Counted from the first letter of the stretch, positions 1-6,189 are shown. The stretch: DNA of 7,427 nt from an uncultured Clostridia bacterium (GCA_910578235.1 CAJTPP010000022.1:1634-9060); one strand, 5' to 3'. Notes: generated by a model from the sequence alone, not told the origin. Translations and numbers: made by a program.

Positions 1-116
1 GCTTTTCCCTGTATTTCCGGAACCGGCGGCATTTCGTTTTTAGGCATGCTGTCCTTTGGATTTCTGCCGCCGTGTATATCGCCGTAGCGTTCGCGTCTCA
101 TTCCTTGTTTTGCCAT
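1..116 (-). CDS. Small protein of unknown function, N-terminal part (cut by window edge)
   Basis: Reading starts at an ATG (114-116, minus strand) preceded by a strong GGAGGTG ribosome binding site with good spacing, and stays open for 38 codons until the window ends. The visible part is rich in basic residues, glycine and proline: it begins MAKQGMRRERYGDIHGG and continues to a PPVPEIQGK segment at about residues 30-38. There is no signal peptide or membrane segment, and composition suggests a short, largely unstructured protein. From memory, short clostridial hypothetical proteins with a VPEIQGKAK-like segment exist, but I cannot confirm the match. It lies 106 bp downstream of rlmH on the same strand, with no clear terminator between, so co-transcription is possible. 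The ribosome binding site makes a real gene likely; the function is unknown. Confidence 0.7.
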   Translation of the reverse strand, partial: MAKQGMRRERYGDIHGGRNPKDSMPKNEMPPVPEIQGK

Positions 117-121
117 ATCTG

Positions 122-128
122 CACCTCC
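122..128 (-). promoter_or_regulatory. Ribosome binding site of the left-edge small gene
   Basis: The minus strand reads GGAGGTG, followed by CAGAT and the ATG. This near-perfect site is the main evidence that the short, edge-cut frame is a real gene. Confidence 0.75.
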
Positions 129-222
129 ATAATCTTTGTATTATGTTTTGCAGATTGTATTTTTATATGACAGGAAATTAATGCTTTTGCGGTAAGAGTA
201 ATTTTATTCTTATTATTGTTAG

Positions 223-699
223 TTATTTGTGATAGCTTTCATTGTTGTTAATTTTAAATGTTCTGTAAATTTGTTCTAAAAGCACAACGCGCATGAGCTG
301 GTGCGGCAATGTCATACGGCCAAAACTGAGACGAAGCTGAGATTTGCTTTTTACCGTGCCGCATAGACCGAGAGAACCGCCGATTATGAATGTTATATGA
401 CTTGCCGTCATTGAGATGTCTGACATTTTGCCCGCAAGTTCCTCGGACGACAGTTCTTTGCCCTCAATACAAAGTGTGATGACAAAGGAATTAGCAGGCA
501 GTCTGGAAAGAATTTTTTCGCCTTCTTTTTTCTTTATTACATTCATTTCTTTTTCAGAGGCGTTATCGGGAATTTTTTCGTCGGGCACTTCAATTATATT
601 CAGCTTCACAAAACGTGAAAGGCGTTTTGAATATTCCTCGATGGCTGAAGTGAAATATTTTTCTTTGATTTTTCCGACTGATATAATCGTGATATTCAT
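223..699 (-). CDS. rlmH: 23S rRNA (pseudouridine1915-N3)-methyltransferase RlmH
   Basis: RlmH is a SPOUT-class, knotted methyltransferase that uses S-adenosylmethionine to methylate N3 of pseudouridine 1915 in helix 69 of 23S rRNA, acting on the assembled 70S ribosome. The 158-residue length matches the family (about 155-160). Visible features are the N-terminal MNITIISVGKIKEKY, the SAM-binding FIIGGSLGL loop at residues 104-112, the LSFGRMTLPHQLMRVVL segment from 124, EQIYR at 142-146 and the typical YHK carboxy terminus. The last residues read NNNESYHK, where many Bacillus-type homologues have RGEPYHK; this is a mild variation. The ATG at 697-699 has an AAAGGAA ribosome binding site, and only 11 bp separate it from the stop of the upstream MBL gene, so the two are almost certainly co-transcribed. 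Confidence 0.96.
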   Translation of the reverse strand: MNITIISVGKIKEKYFTSAIEEYSKRLSRFVKLNIIEVPDEKIPDNASEKEMNVIKKKEGEKILSRLPANSFVITLCIEGKELSSEELAGKMSDISMTASHITFIIGGSLGLCGTVKSKSQLRLSFGRMTLPHQLMRVVLLEQIYRTFKINNNESYHK

Positions 700-710
700 T
701 TTAATTTCCT

Positions 711-1487
711 TTAGAATAATGTTGGCTTGTATCTGTCCGCTACTTGCAGTGTCATATCATTGCCCACATTGACGCCGTTTTGAGAAAGCAGATTGTGCGT
801 TTCCAGAAGAGCGATTTCAGGGCGGTTGTTTTCCATGCTGAGATGTCCGAGCATAATATGCTCTGTACCGCCGCGGACAAGGTAAAGAGCGGTTTTTGCG
901 GCTGATGCGTTTGAGAGATGCCCAAGTTCCCCGAGTATTCTCTGTTTCAGAGGAAACGGATATGCGCCGCAGCGGAGCATTTCGGTATCGTGATTTGACT
1001 CAAGAAGAACTTTTTTACTGCCTGAAATATTATCCGCTATAGCCTGTGTCATTTTTCCTATATCTGTGGCTATAGCGTATTTTTCGCTGCCTATAAAAAA
1101 AGTAAAGCCGACAGGCTGTTTCGCGTCATGAGGAATTGCGAACGGTCTGATGCCGATACCTCCTATTTCGAAGTATGTATCCTCGGATATTGTTTTTATG
1201 TTTTCATCAGTAATTTTACCGAGATCAGCGGACATATGAGTGCCTTCAGTCGCGTATACAGGCAGATTATACCTTCTTGATATAATACCTGCTCCTTTTG
1301 TGTGGTCAATATGCTCATGTGTCAGCAGGAGCGCGTCTATGCTGTCCGGCAACACGTCAATCATATGCAGCGCTTCTTTTAGCTTCGCGCCGGACATGCC
1401 GCAGTCTATCAGAAGGTTTGTCTTGCCGTCGGAAATGAATGTCGCATTGCCGGACGAGCCGCTTATAAGTGAAATAAAAGTAGTCAT
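711..1487 (-). CDS. walJ: MBL-fold metallohydrolase, WalJ/YycJ (VicX) type
   Basis: This 258-residue protein has the metallo-beta-lactamase fold of the YycJ/WalJ/VicX family. Expected metal ligands are visible in order: HEHIDH at residues 57-62, H120-D121, D142 in ATDIG, H190 in GHLSN and H215 in LGHLSMENN. The opening SLISGSSGNATF and the LLIDCGMSG segment are family hallmarks. It is cytoplasmic, with no signal peptide. The cellular role is not settled: in Bacillus the gene lies in the walRK cluster close to rlmH, and a 5'-3' exonuclease activity on double-stranded DNA has, to my recollection, been reported for the B. anthracis homologue. Here it sits between murA (49 bp upstream) and rlmH (11 bp downstream), without walRK in view. 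Start ATG 1485-1487 has a moderate GGGATGA ribosome binding site. Family is firm; the exact substrate is not. Confidence 0.9.
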   Translation of the reverse strand: MTTFISLISGSSGNATFISDGKTNLLIDCGMSGAKLKEALHMIDVLPDSIDALLLTHEHIDHTKGAGIISRRYNLPVYATEGTHMSADLGKITDENIKTISEDTYFEIGGIGIRPFAIPHDAKQPVGFTFFIGSEKYAIATDIGKMTQAIADNISGSKKVLLESNHDTEMLRCGAYPFPLKQRILGELGHLSNASAAKTALYLVRGGTEHIMLGHLSMENNRPEIALLETHNLLSQNGVNVGNDMTLQVADRYKPTLF

Positions 1488-1505
1488 ATTCTGTCATCCC
1501 ATTAT

Positions 1506-1531
1506 TAAAGCCTGTCATTAGACAGGCTTTA
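1506..1531 (-). terminator. Perfect 11-bp hairpin between murA and the MBL gene; possible weak or partial terminator
   Basis: Arms 1506-1516 (TAAAGCCTGTC on the plus strand) and 1521-1531 are exact inverted repeats around a 4-nt ATTA loop. In the direction of transcription (minus) the right side continues TTTAATAAT, so the U-tract is poor for an intrinsic terminator. The hairpin starts 6 bp after the murA stop and ends just before the ribosome binding site of the MBL gene. It may act as a partial terminator that lowers expression of the MBL-rlmH pair, or protect the 3' end of the murA message. No clear separate promoter is seen between it and the MBL start. Confidence 0.55.
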
Positions 1532-1536
1532 CAGAT

Positions 1537-2814
1537 TTAATATATATCGTCAACGACTTGTATACGCTGTATATCGCCGCCGATCTTTACGAATTTTTCC
1601 TCAAAGTTTTCATAGCCTCTGTCTATATGATAAATATCCGTTATTTCTGTAATACCGTCAGCCATAAGGCCCGCTATAATCATAGCCGCGCCTGCGCGCA
1701 GATCGTTTGCCTTCACATTTGCGCCGGATAGCGAGTTTACTCCGTCAATAATGGCAAGCTTGCCTTCAACCCGGATATTCGCGCCCATGCGTTTAAGCTC
1801 GTTTACATATCTGAAACGGTTGTCCCATACGCCCTCGCGCGCGGTGCTTGTACCGCTGACTGTCGATAAAAAGGTGACAAGCTGAGGCTGCATGTCCGTA
1901 GGGAAGCCGGGATACGGAAGCGCTGTAAAGTTGATGTGTCTGAAAACAGTTCCTTCGTCAACCCATACATGAACGCTATCCTCGCTCTCGCTTACATTTA
2001 CGCCTGTTTCAATAAGTTTTGCGCTTATGATTTCAAGATGGCGGGGTATAACATTGTGGAGCACAACATCTCCTTTTGTCGCGGCGGCGGCTATCATGAA
2101 CGTGCCGGCTTCAATCTGATCCGGAATAATAGGATATGATCCGCCGTGAAGATTTTTTGTGCCTTTGATTTTTATTGTTTCTGTACCGGCTCCGCGGATA
2201 TTCGCGCCCATATTATTGAGGAAATTTGCCAGATCAACAATATGCGGTTCTCTCGCGGCGTTTTCTATAACAGTCATGCCGTCCGCGCATACAGCCGCGA
2301 GTATCGCGTTTATTGTAGCTCCCACCGTCACAACGTCGAAGAAAATGTTTCCGCCGCGCAGATGAGCGGCATTGCCGGTTATGATACCTCTGGAGGTGTC
2401 AATGTCGGCGCCGAGTGTTTCAAAGCTTTTTATATGCTGGTCAATCGGGCGCGTACCAAAATCACAGCCGCCGGGAGGATCTACACTGAAATGTGAAAAT
2501 CTTCCGAGCAGTGCGCCCATAAGATAGCTTGAACCCCTCATTCTCCTTGTAAGATCGCCCGGAGGGTTATACGAGTCCACGTTAGTACAGTCTATTTCAA
2601 CAGTATTTTTATCTATATAATTAACTTCGGCGTTAAGCTTTTCGAGAATTTTAAGAAACAGCTTGACGTCTTTTATATCGGGCAGGTTCTCAATTCTGCA
2701 CTTATCCTTTACAAGGAGACATGCAGGCAGTATCGCAACGGCGGCATTTTTCGCGCCGCTTATCGTAACAGAGCCGCAAAGTCTGTTTCCCCCCCTGACT
2801 AAGAGCTTCTCCAA
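1537..2814 (-). CDS. murA: UDP-N-acetylglucosamine 1-carboxyvinyltransferase MurA
   Basis: MurA transfers enolpyruvyl from PEP to UDP-GlcNAc, the first committed step of peptidoglycan synthesis, in the cytoplasm. The 425-residue length is near the family norm (about 420-435). Key residues are in register with E. coli numbering: K22-N23 in SGAKNAA, the catalytic and fosfomycin-reactive cysteine C117 in PGGCDFGTRPIDQH, D307 in GFPTDMQPQ, R373 in DLRAGAA and R399 in IDRGYE. The CDFG after the active-site PGG and the VGATIN motif (I168) resemble the second Firmicutes paralogue (MurA2/MurAB) more than MurAA; this is a judgement from motifs only. The start is TTG, supported by AAAGGGGTG six bases upstream and by the MEKLLVRGG amino terminus. 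It has its own promoter, and the hairpin at 1506-1531 follows it. Confidence 0.96.
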   Translation of the reverse strand: MEKLLVRGGNRLCGSVTISGAKNAAVAILPACLLVKDKCRIENLPDIKDVKLFLKILEKLNAEVNYIDKNTVEIDCTNVDSYNPPGDLTRRMRGSSYLMGALLGRFSHFSVDPPGGCDFGTRPIDQHIKSFETLGADIDTSRGIITGNAAHLRGGNIFFDVVTVGATINAILAAVCADGMTVIENAAREPHIVDLANFLNNMGANIRGAGTETIKIKGTKNLHGGSYPIIPDQIEAGTFMIAAAATKGDVVLHNVIPRHLEIISAKLIETGVNVSESEDSVHVWVDEGTVFRHINFTALPYPGFPTDMQPQLVTFLSTVSGTSTAREGVWDNRFRYVNELKRMGANIRVEGKLAIIDGVNSLSGANVKANDLRAGAAMIIAGLMADGITEITDIYHIDRGYENFEEKFVKIGGDIQRIQVVDDIY

Positions 2815-2820
2815 TCAATA

Positions 2821-2829
2821 CACCCCTTT
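2821..2829 (-). promoter_or_regulatory. Ribosome binding site supporting the TTG start of murA
   Basis: The minus strand reads AAAGGGGTG, six bases before TTG (2812-2814). An in-frame TGA lies in the spacer directly before the TTG, so no upstream start is possible in this frame. Confidence 0.75.
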
Positions 2830-2862
2830 GAAATCTATTCTTATTTATAATCAGCTTATTAT

Positions 2863-2891
2863 AGTATAACAGAAAAACCCATAAAAAGCAA
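2863..2891 (-). promoter_or_regulatory. Promoter of murA (sigma-A type)
   Basis: On the minus strand, a -35 TTGCTT (2886-2891) and a -10 TATACT (2863-2868) are separated by 17 bp (2869-2885). TGT directly precedes the -10, giving an extended -10 element. Transcription would start near 2857, leaving a leader of about 43 nt. It lies between the rpmB terminator and murA, so murA is transcribed independently of rpmB. Confidence 0.7.
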
Positions 2892-2929
2892 TTTAATTTA
2901 CAAAAAAATAAAAAGAATTTTGTCTTACA

Positions 2930-2960
2930 GAAAAAAAACAGCCTGCTGCTGCAAGCTGTC
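2930..2960 (-). terminator. Intrinsic terminator of rpmB
   Basis: Arms 2938-2946 and 2951-2959 form a 9-bp stem with one G-U pair and a 4-nt loop. On the minus strand the stem is followed directly by eight T residues (plus-strand A2931-A2938; the last T also belongs to the stem). It begins 18 bp after the rpmB stop codon, a classic rho-independent terminator that separates rpmB from murA. Confidence 0.9.
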
Positions 2961-2977
2961 CTAATTTCAAATGCAGA

Positions 2978-3166
2978 TTAAACAGCGCGTTCTACCTTTC
3001 CGCTGCGAAGGCAACGAGTGCAAACGTGCATTGACTTAACTGAGCCGTTTACAACTGCTCTTACTTTTCTTACGTTAGGCTTCCAGGTTCTGTTAGATCT
3101 TCTGTGAGAGTGGCTGACCTTAATACCAAAAGAAACGCCTTTTCCGCAAACATCACATTTTGCCAT
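2978..3166 (-). CDS. rpmB: 50S ribosomal protein L28
   Basis: L28 is a small structural protein of the large ribosomal subunit. The 62-residue length and basic composition fit the bacterial family, which opens with MAKCDVCGKG. All four zinc-ribbon cysteines are present: C4 and C7 (CDVC), C49 and C52 (CTRC), so this is the zinc-containing (C+) form; zinc-independent paralogues lose these residues. The HSHRRSNRTWKPNVRKVR segment at residues 18-36 is the conserved rRNA-binding part. The ATG at 3164-3166 has a strong GGAGGTG site at 3174-3180. It is a single-gene transcript: a good promoter upstream and a strong terminator downstream. Zinc starvation could matter if the genome carries a cysteine-free paralogue, which is not visible here. 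Confidence 0.97.
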   Translation of the reverse strand: MAKCDVCGKGVSFGIKVSHSHRRSNRTWKPNVRKVRAVVNGSVKSMHVCTRCLRSGKVERAV

Positions 3167-3207
3167 TTTATTACACCTCCTGACACTTTTTCAAAACATC
3201 AAGAAAT

Positions 3208-3236
3208 ATTTTAACATAAACTTTTTAATATTGCAA
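3208..3236 (-). promoter_or_regulatory. Promoter of rpmB (sigma-A type)
   Basis: On the minus strand, a -35 TTGCAA (3231-3236) and a -10 TAAAAT (3208-3213) have a 17-bp spacer (3214-3230). TGT directly precedes the -10 (extended -10). Start of transcription would be near 3201, about 35 nt before the rpmB ATG. Confidence 0.7.
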
Positions 3237-3327
3237 GGGTTTTATTGCTTTTTTGTGAATTTTTTTTTAAATTTGTGTATTGATATTATAAATGAATATT
3301 TGTGTAAGAAAAGTTATGTGATTTTTG

Positions 3328-3356
3328 TTGAAAAAATTTTACATATGGGGTATAAT
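3328..3356 (+). promoter_or_regulatory. Promoter of the hprK operon (sigma-A type)
   Basis: A -35 TTGAAA (3328-3333) and a consensus -10 TATAAT (3351-3356) have a 17-bp spacer (3334-3350). A second TATAAT follows at 3358-3363, one base after the first. The start would be near 3363, leaving a leader of about 40 nt to the ATG at 3404. It diverges from the rpmB promoter, with about 90 bp between the two -35 elements. No CcpA cre-like palindrome is evident near it. Confidence 0.8.
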
Positions 3357-3385
3357 GTATAATAGGGTATTTTAGAAATATCGTG

Positions 3386-3394
3386 AAAGGCGGA
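3386..3394 (+). promoter_or_regulatory. Ribosome binding site deciding the hprK start
   Basis: AAAGGCGGA lies 9 bases before ATG 3404, one mismatch from AAAGGAGG. It sits inside the reading frame opened by the GTG at 3383, which has no such site of its own. This favours ATG 3404 over the GTG. Confidence 0.65.
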
Positions 3395-3403
3395 CTTTTT
3401 CAA

Positions 3404-4348
3404 ATGATGACGGATGAATATAAAATTCCACTGACAAAAATTATAGAAGAATTTGATCTGGAGAAAATCTACGAGACGAATGATATGGAAACGGTTATGA
3501 TTTCCAGAACAGACGTAAACAGGCCCGGACTGCAAATGGTAGGCTTTTTTGACTATTTTGACAGCAACCGTGTTCAGATAATGGGAAAGGTTGAGTTTAC
3601 TTATCTTGAACAGTTTAACGCTGAAATAAGAGCCGAAAAGATAGAGCGGCTGTTTTCGCAGCAAATTCCCGCTCTTATTATTACAAGGGGATTGCAGATT
3701 TTTCCTGAAATGCTCGAAATGGCCGAAAAATATAATATTCCGCTTCTGAGGAGCGAGAGCGCGACGTCGGCATTTATGAGCGCGCTGATAGCGTATCTGA
3801 ATGTCGAGCTTGCTCCGAGACGCACGCGTCATGGCGTGCTGGTAGAGGTTTACGGAGAGGGTATACTTATTATGGGTGAAAGCGGCGTCGGAAAGAGTGA
3901 GACGGCGATTGAGCTTGTGAAAAGAGGACACCGTCTTGTGGCGGACGACGCGGTTGAGATAAAGCGCGTGTCAGACAATACGCTTGTGGGTTCTTCTCCC
4001 GAAATTATTCGTCATTTTGTTGAGCTTCGCGGTATAGGAATAATAGACGTAAAAGAAATATTCGGTATAGGAGCGGTCAAAGATGAGGAAAATATTAATA
4101 TGATTATACACCTTGAACCGTGGGAGGACGGAAAGCAGTATGACAGGCTTGGTATGGTTGATGAATTTACCAATATAATGGGCATAAATGTTCCGTCGCT
4201 GACAATTCCCGTAAAGCTCGGACGTAATCTGGCGGTAATTGTCGAGGTTGCCTCTATGAATAACAGACAGAAGCGTATGGGTTATAACGCGGCTGTTGAG
4301 CTGAATAACAGGCTTATGAGTCAGATGGAAAGCCAGCTTAACTTATAG
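3404..4348 (+). CDS. hprK: HPr kinase/phosphorylase
   Basis: HprK phosphorylates Ser46 of the PTS protein HPr using ATP or pyrophosphate and also removes that phosphate by phosphorolysis. P-Ser-HPr with CcpA mediates carbon catabolite repression in Firmicutes. From ATG 3404 the protein is 314 residues, the usual size (about 310). An N-terminal regulatory domain (about 1-125) is followed by the kinase domain: conserved H143 in RTRHGV, the Walker A loop GESGVGKS at 158-165, VADDAVEI from 180, and the HprK signature ELRGIGIIDVKEIFG at 207-221. The C-terminal MGYNAAVELNNRL is typical. The frame extends to a GTG at 3383, but ATG 3404 has the ribosome binding site; ATG 3407 is also possible. It is first in the plus-strand operon. 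Confidence 0.96.
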   Translation: MMTDEYKIPLTKIIEEFDLEKIYETNDMETVMISRTDVNRPGLQMVGFFDYFDSNRVQIMGKVEFTYLEQFNAEIRAEKIERLFSQQIPALIITRGLQIFPEMLEMAEKYNIPLLRSESATSAFMSALIAYLNVELAPRRTRHGVLVEVYGEGILIMGESGVGKSETAIELVKRGHRLVADDAVEIKRVSDNTLVGSSPEIIRHFVELRGIGIIDVKEIFGIGAVKDEENINMIIHLEPWEDGKQYDRLGMVDEFTNIMGINVPSLTIPVKLGRNLAVIVEVASMNNRQKRMGYNAAVELNNRLMSQMESQLNL

Positions 4349-4429
4349 GCAGTCTGAATAGATTTCCGCCGCCTTGCATTTTTAGGGGCTTGAATCATAA
4401 ACATAAGTCATTGTCTCTTAAAGCGCTGA

Positions 4430-4458
4430 TTGGCGAAAATTTCTTTCAGTCTTTTAAT
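4430..4458 (+). promoter_or_regulatory. Possible weak internal promoter before the PHP gene
   Basis: TTGGCG (4430-4435) and TTTAAT (4453-4458) are 17 bp apart within the 150-bp gap between hprK and the PHP gene. The gap is the longest in the plus-strand operon and holds no terminator-like hairpin that I can see, so read-through from hprK is still expected. The -35 is only a partial match. Confidence 0.3.
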
Positions 4459-4476
4459 TAATGTAATTTACTTTAC

Positions 4477-4484
4477 AGAAGGAG
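4477..4484 (+). promoter_or_regulatory. Ribosome binding site of the PHP gene, unusually far from the ATG
   Basis: AGAAGGAG ends 14 bases before ATG 4499. The site is strong but the spacing is long. No ATG, GTG or TTG in frame lies closer. Confidence 0.55.
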
Positions 4485-4498
4485 CGGACAATTATATA

Positions 4499-5230
4499 AT
4501 GAAAATATTGCTTGATACTCATACGCATACATGCGCCAGCTCTCACGCGTATTCGACCGTAATGGAGACAGCTAAATACGCGGCGGATATGGGCATGGAG
4601 GCAATAGCGGTTACAGATCATGCTCCGGCTATTCCGGACGGTGTTCATCCGTGGCATTTCCTTAATCTTAAAGCCATACCGCGCGAGCTTTACGGAGTGA
4701 AAATTCTGTACGGCGCGGAGGTAAATATAGTTGACCTTGACGGTAATATTGATCTTGACGACGATATACTGAAAAAGCTGGATGTGGTGAATGCCAGTAT
4801 ACACAGACCGTGTTATAAGGATTACGGAGCAAAGGATAATACAAGCGCGTATCTTGCGGCGGTTAATAATCCGCTTATTGATGTTATATGTCACAGCGGC
4901 GCGCCCGATATGGCGTATGATTATGAAAAAATAATAGATATTGCGAAAAAAAATCACAAATTGATTGAGATAAACAATCATTCCTTTTATGTGCGCAGAG
5001 ACAGTATACCGAACTGCCGCAGGATTGCGGAACTGTGCAGGGAAAAGGAAGTGGGTATTGTAGTCAGCTCGGACGCTCATATCGCCTTTGATATCGGCGA
5101 TTATACAAAAGCGCTTGATATGCTTGGAGAAATCTCATTTCCTGAAAAGCTGATTATGAACAGGGATTTAAAATCATTTGAAAGTTTTATGGCCGAAAAA
5201 GGAAAAAAACTGTTTTCATGGCATATATAA
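4499..5230 (+). CDS. PHP-domain phosphatase, YcdX type
   Basis: This is a PHP-fold (polymerase and histidinol phosphatase) metal-dependent phosphoesterase close to E. coli YcdX. From ATG 4499 it has 243 residues, nearly the YcdX length. All nine ligands of the YcdX trinuclear zinc site are in register: H8 and H10 in DTHTHT, H16, H41 in VTDHAP, E74 in GAEVN, H102, H132 in CHSGAPD, D192 and H194 in SSDAH. The PWHFLN and INNHSF segments also match this subgroup. The protein is cytoplasmic and probably hydrolyses a small phosphorylated metabolite, but the substrate is not known. It lies between hprK and murB, a placement I recall from many Clostridia, suggesting a link to sugar phosphate or cell-wall precursor metabolism. 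A longer frame opens at TTG 4430, but its extra 23 residues look like untranslated leader. Confidence 0.9.
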   Translation: MKILLDTHTHTCASSHAYSTVMETAKYAADMGMEAIAVTDHAPAIPDGVHPWHFLNLKAIPRELYGVKILYGAEVNIVDLDGNIDLDDDILKKLDVVNASIHRPCYKDYGAKDNTSAYLAAVNNPLIDVICHSGAPDMAYDYEKIIDIAKKNHKLIEINNHSFYVRRDSIPNCRRIAELCREKEVGIVVSSDAHIAFDIGDYTKALDMLGEISFPEKLIMNRDLKSFESFMAEKGKKLFSWHI

Positions 5231-5266
5231 TAATATATCGCGGCGGTAAAAGTTTATCCTGAGTTT

Positions 5267-5271
5267 GGAGG
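5267..5271 (+). promoter_or_regulatory. Ribosome binding site deciding the murB start
   Basis: GGAGG lies five bases before ATG 5277. It overlaps the in-frame TTG at 5265, which therefore cannot be the real start. Confidence 0.8.
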
Positions 5272-5276
5272 TATAT

Positions 5277-6176
5277 ATGTTAAATAGAGAAGGACTGGCG
5301 GCTGTTACGGATAATGTCATTTTTGACGAGGAAATGAGCGGTCATACAACCTTTCGCATAGGCGGCAGGGCTGACGCGTTTGTTAATGTAAAAAGCGCGG
5401 AGGAGATTGAAAGAATTATAAGCTTTTGCAAGGACAGCGATACTCCGTATATGATAATGGGAAACGGCTCGAATATGCTTGTGAGCGACAAGGGTATCAG
5501 AGGTGTTGTCATACATATAGGGAGCGGCATGTCGGACTGCCGCATTAACGGAGCGGAGGTTTATGCGGAAACGGGAATTCTTATGTCCTCACTGGCAAAG
5601 AAGATACTTGAAAAAAGTCTTGCGGGATTTGAGTTTGCGGGAGGTATTCCCGGAACTCTCGGCGGCGGTATATATATGAATGCCGGCGCTTACGGCGGCG
5701 AGCTGAAAGATATAATAGAAAATGTCACGTTTATTGCCCCTGACGGCACGATAAGAACAGAAGCTTCGGATAAGCTTGATTTTGGCTACAGACAGAGTAT
5801 TTTTATGCGCGGAGGATATGTAATTCTTTCATGCGTTTTAAAGCTGAAAAAGGGCAGCTATGATGACATAAAAGCTAAAATGGCCGAATTAAACACGCGC
5901 CGCAGTGATAAGCAGCCTTTATCTCAGCCTTCCGCGGGCAGTACGTTTAAGCGTGCCGAAGGATATTTTGCGGGAAAGCTGATACAGGATGCGGGACTTA
6001 TGGGATATTCCTTGGGCGGTGCGATGGTGAGTAATAAGCATGCCGGTTTTGTTGTTAACAAGGGCGGAGCGACGGCTAAAGATGTGCTTGATTTAATAAA
6101 GCATATACAAAAAACGGTTTATGATAAATTCGGCGTAAAATTAGAGCCGGAGGTAAGACTTATAGGAGAACAGTAA
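5277..6176 (+). CDS. murB: UDP-N-acetylenolpyruvoylglucosamine reductase MurB
   Basis: MurB uses NADPH through FAD to reduce enolpyruvyl-UDP-GlcNAc to UDP-MurNAc, the step after MurA. From ATG 5277 it is 299 residues, typical of the shorter type II MurB of Firmicutes. Visible features: HTTFRIGGRAD at 23-33, the FAD-binding GNGSNMLVSD at 62-71, GGIPGTLGGGIYMNAGAYGG at 122-141, conserved R172 in FGYRQS, the proton donor S222 in PSAGSTFKR, and E292 in LEPEVRLIG. All three catalytic positions are intact. The gene starts 46 bp after the PHP gene and is followed after 13 bp by rapZ, whose ribosome binding site overlaps the murB stop codon, so translational coupling with rapZ is likely. Confidence 0.97.
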   Translation: MLNREGLAAVTDNVIFDEEMSGHTTFRIGGRADAFVNVKSAEEIERIISFCKDSDTPYMIMGNGSNMLVSDKGIRGVVIHIGSGMSDCRINGAEVYAETGILMSSLAKKILEKSLAGFEFAGGIPGTLGGGIYMNAGAYGGELKDIIENVTFIAPDGTIRTEASDKLDFGYRQSIFMRGGYVILSCVLKLKKGSYDDIKAKMAELNTRRSDKQPLSQPSAGSTFKRAEGYFAGKLIQDAGLMGYSLGGAMVSNKHAGFVVNKGGATAKDVLDLIKHIQKTVYDKFGVKLEPEVRLIGEQ

Positions 6177-6189
6177 GGAGAAGATACAG

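Noticed and set aside
1494..1502. Two-codon frame ATG GGA TGA (minus strand) over the MBL ribosome binding site
   Set aside because: A frame this short is expected by chance and has no ribosome binding site of its own.
1491..1516. Alternative pairing between CTGTC near the MBL ribosome binding site and the hairpin arm as a riboregulator
   Set aside because: The alternative would be only about 5 bp against a perfect 11-bp hairpin, so a switch is not credible by eye.
1936..2496. Several plus-strand open frames inside murA
   Set aside because: They lie fully within a well-supported gene, and the translations look like reverse-strand shadows.
3383..3403. GTG at 3383 as the hprK start
   Set aside because: No ribosome binding site precedes it, and it would contain the AAAGGCGGA site that serves ATG 3404. 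The shorter protein also matches the usual family length.
3181..3403. CcpA cre site, T-box or riboswitch in the divergent region
   Set aside because: I saw no cre-like palindrome and no conserved leader structure. The region holds the two promoters and AT-rich sequence with poly-T runs.
3314..3931. Long open frame on the minus strand, antisense to the start of hprK
   Set aside because: It overlaps the hprK promoter and coding region, and its translation resembles no family. It is best explained as a shadow of the real gene's codon pattern.
4430..4498. TTG 4430 as the start of the PHP gene
   Set aside because: The extra residues are hydrophobic and unlike the family start, and the AGAAGGAG site lies within them.
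4349..4498. Terminator or small gene between hprK and the PHP gene
   Set aside because: No stem followed by a T-run and no short frame with a ribosome binding site were found. Only a weak promoter-like pair was noted.
4454..5080. About 200-codon open frame antisense to the PHP gene
   Set aside because: The composition is odd (many Ile, Arg and Tyr), no motif is recognisable, and the opposite strand carries all metal ligands of a known fold.
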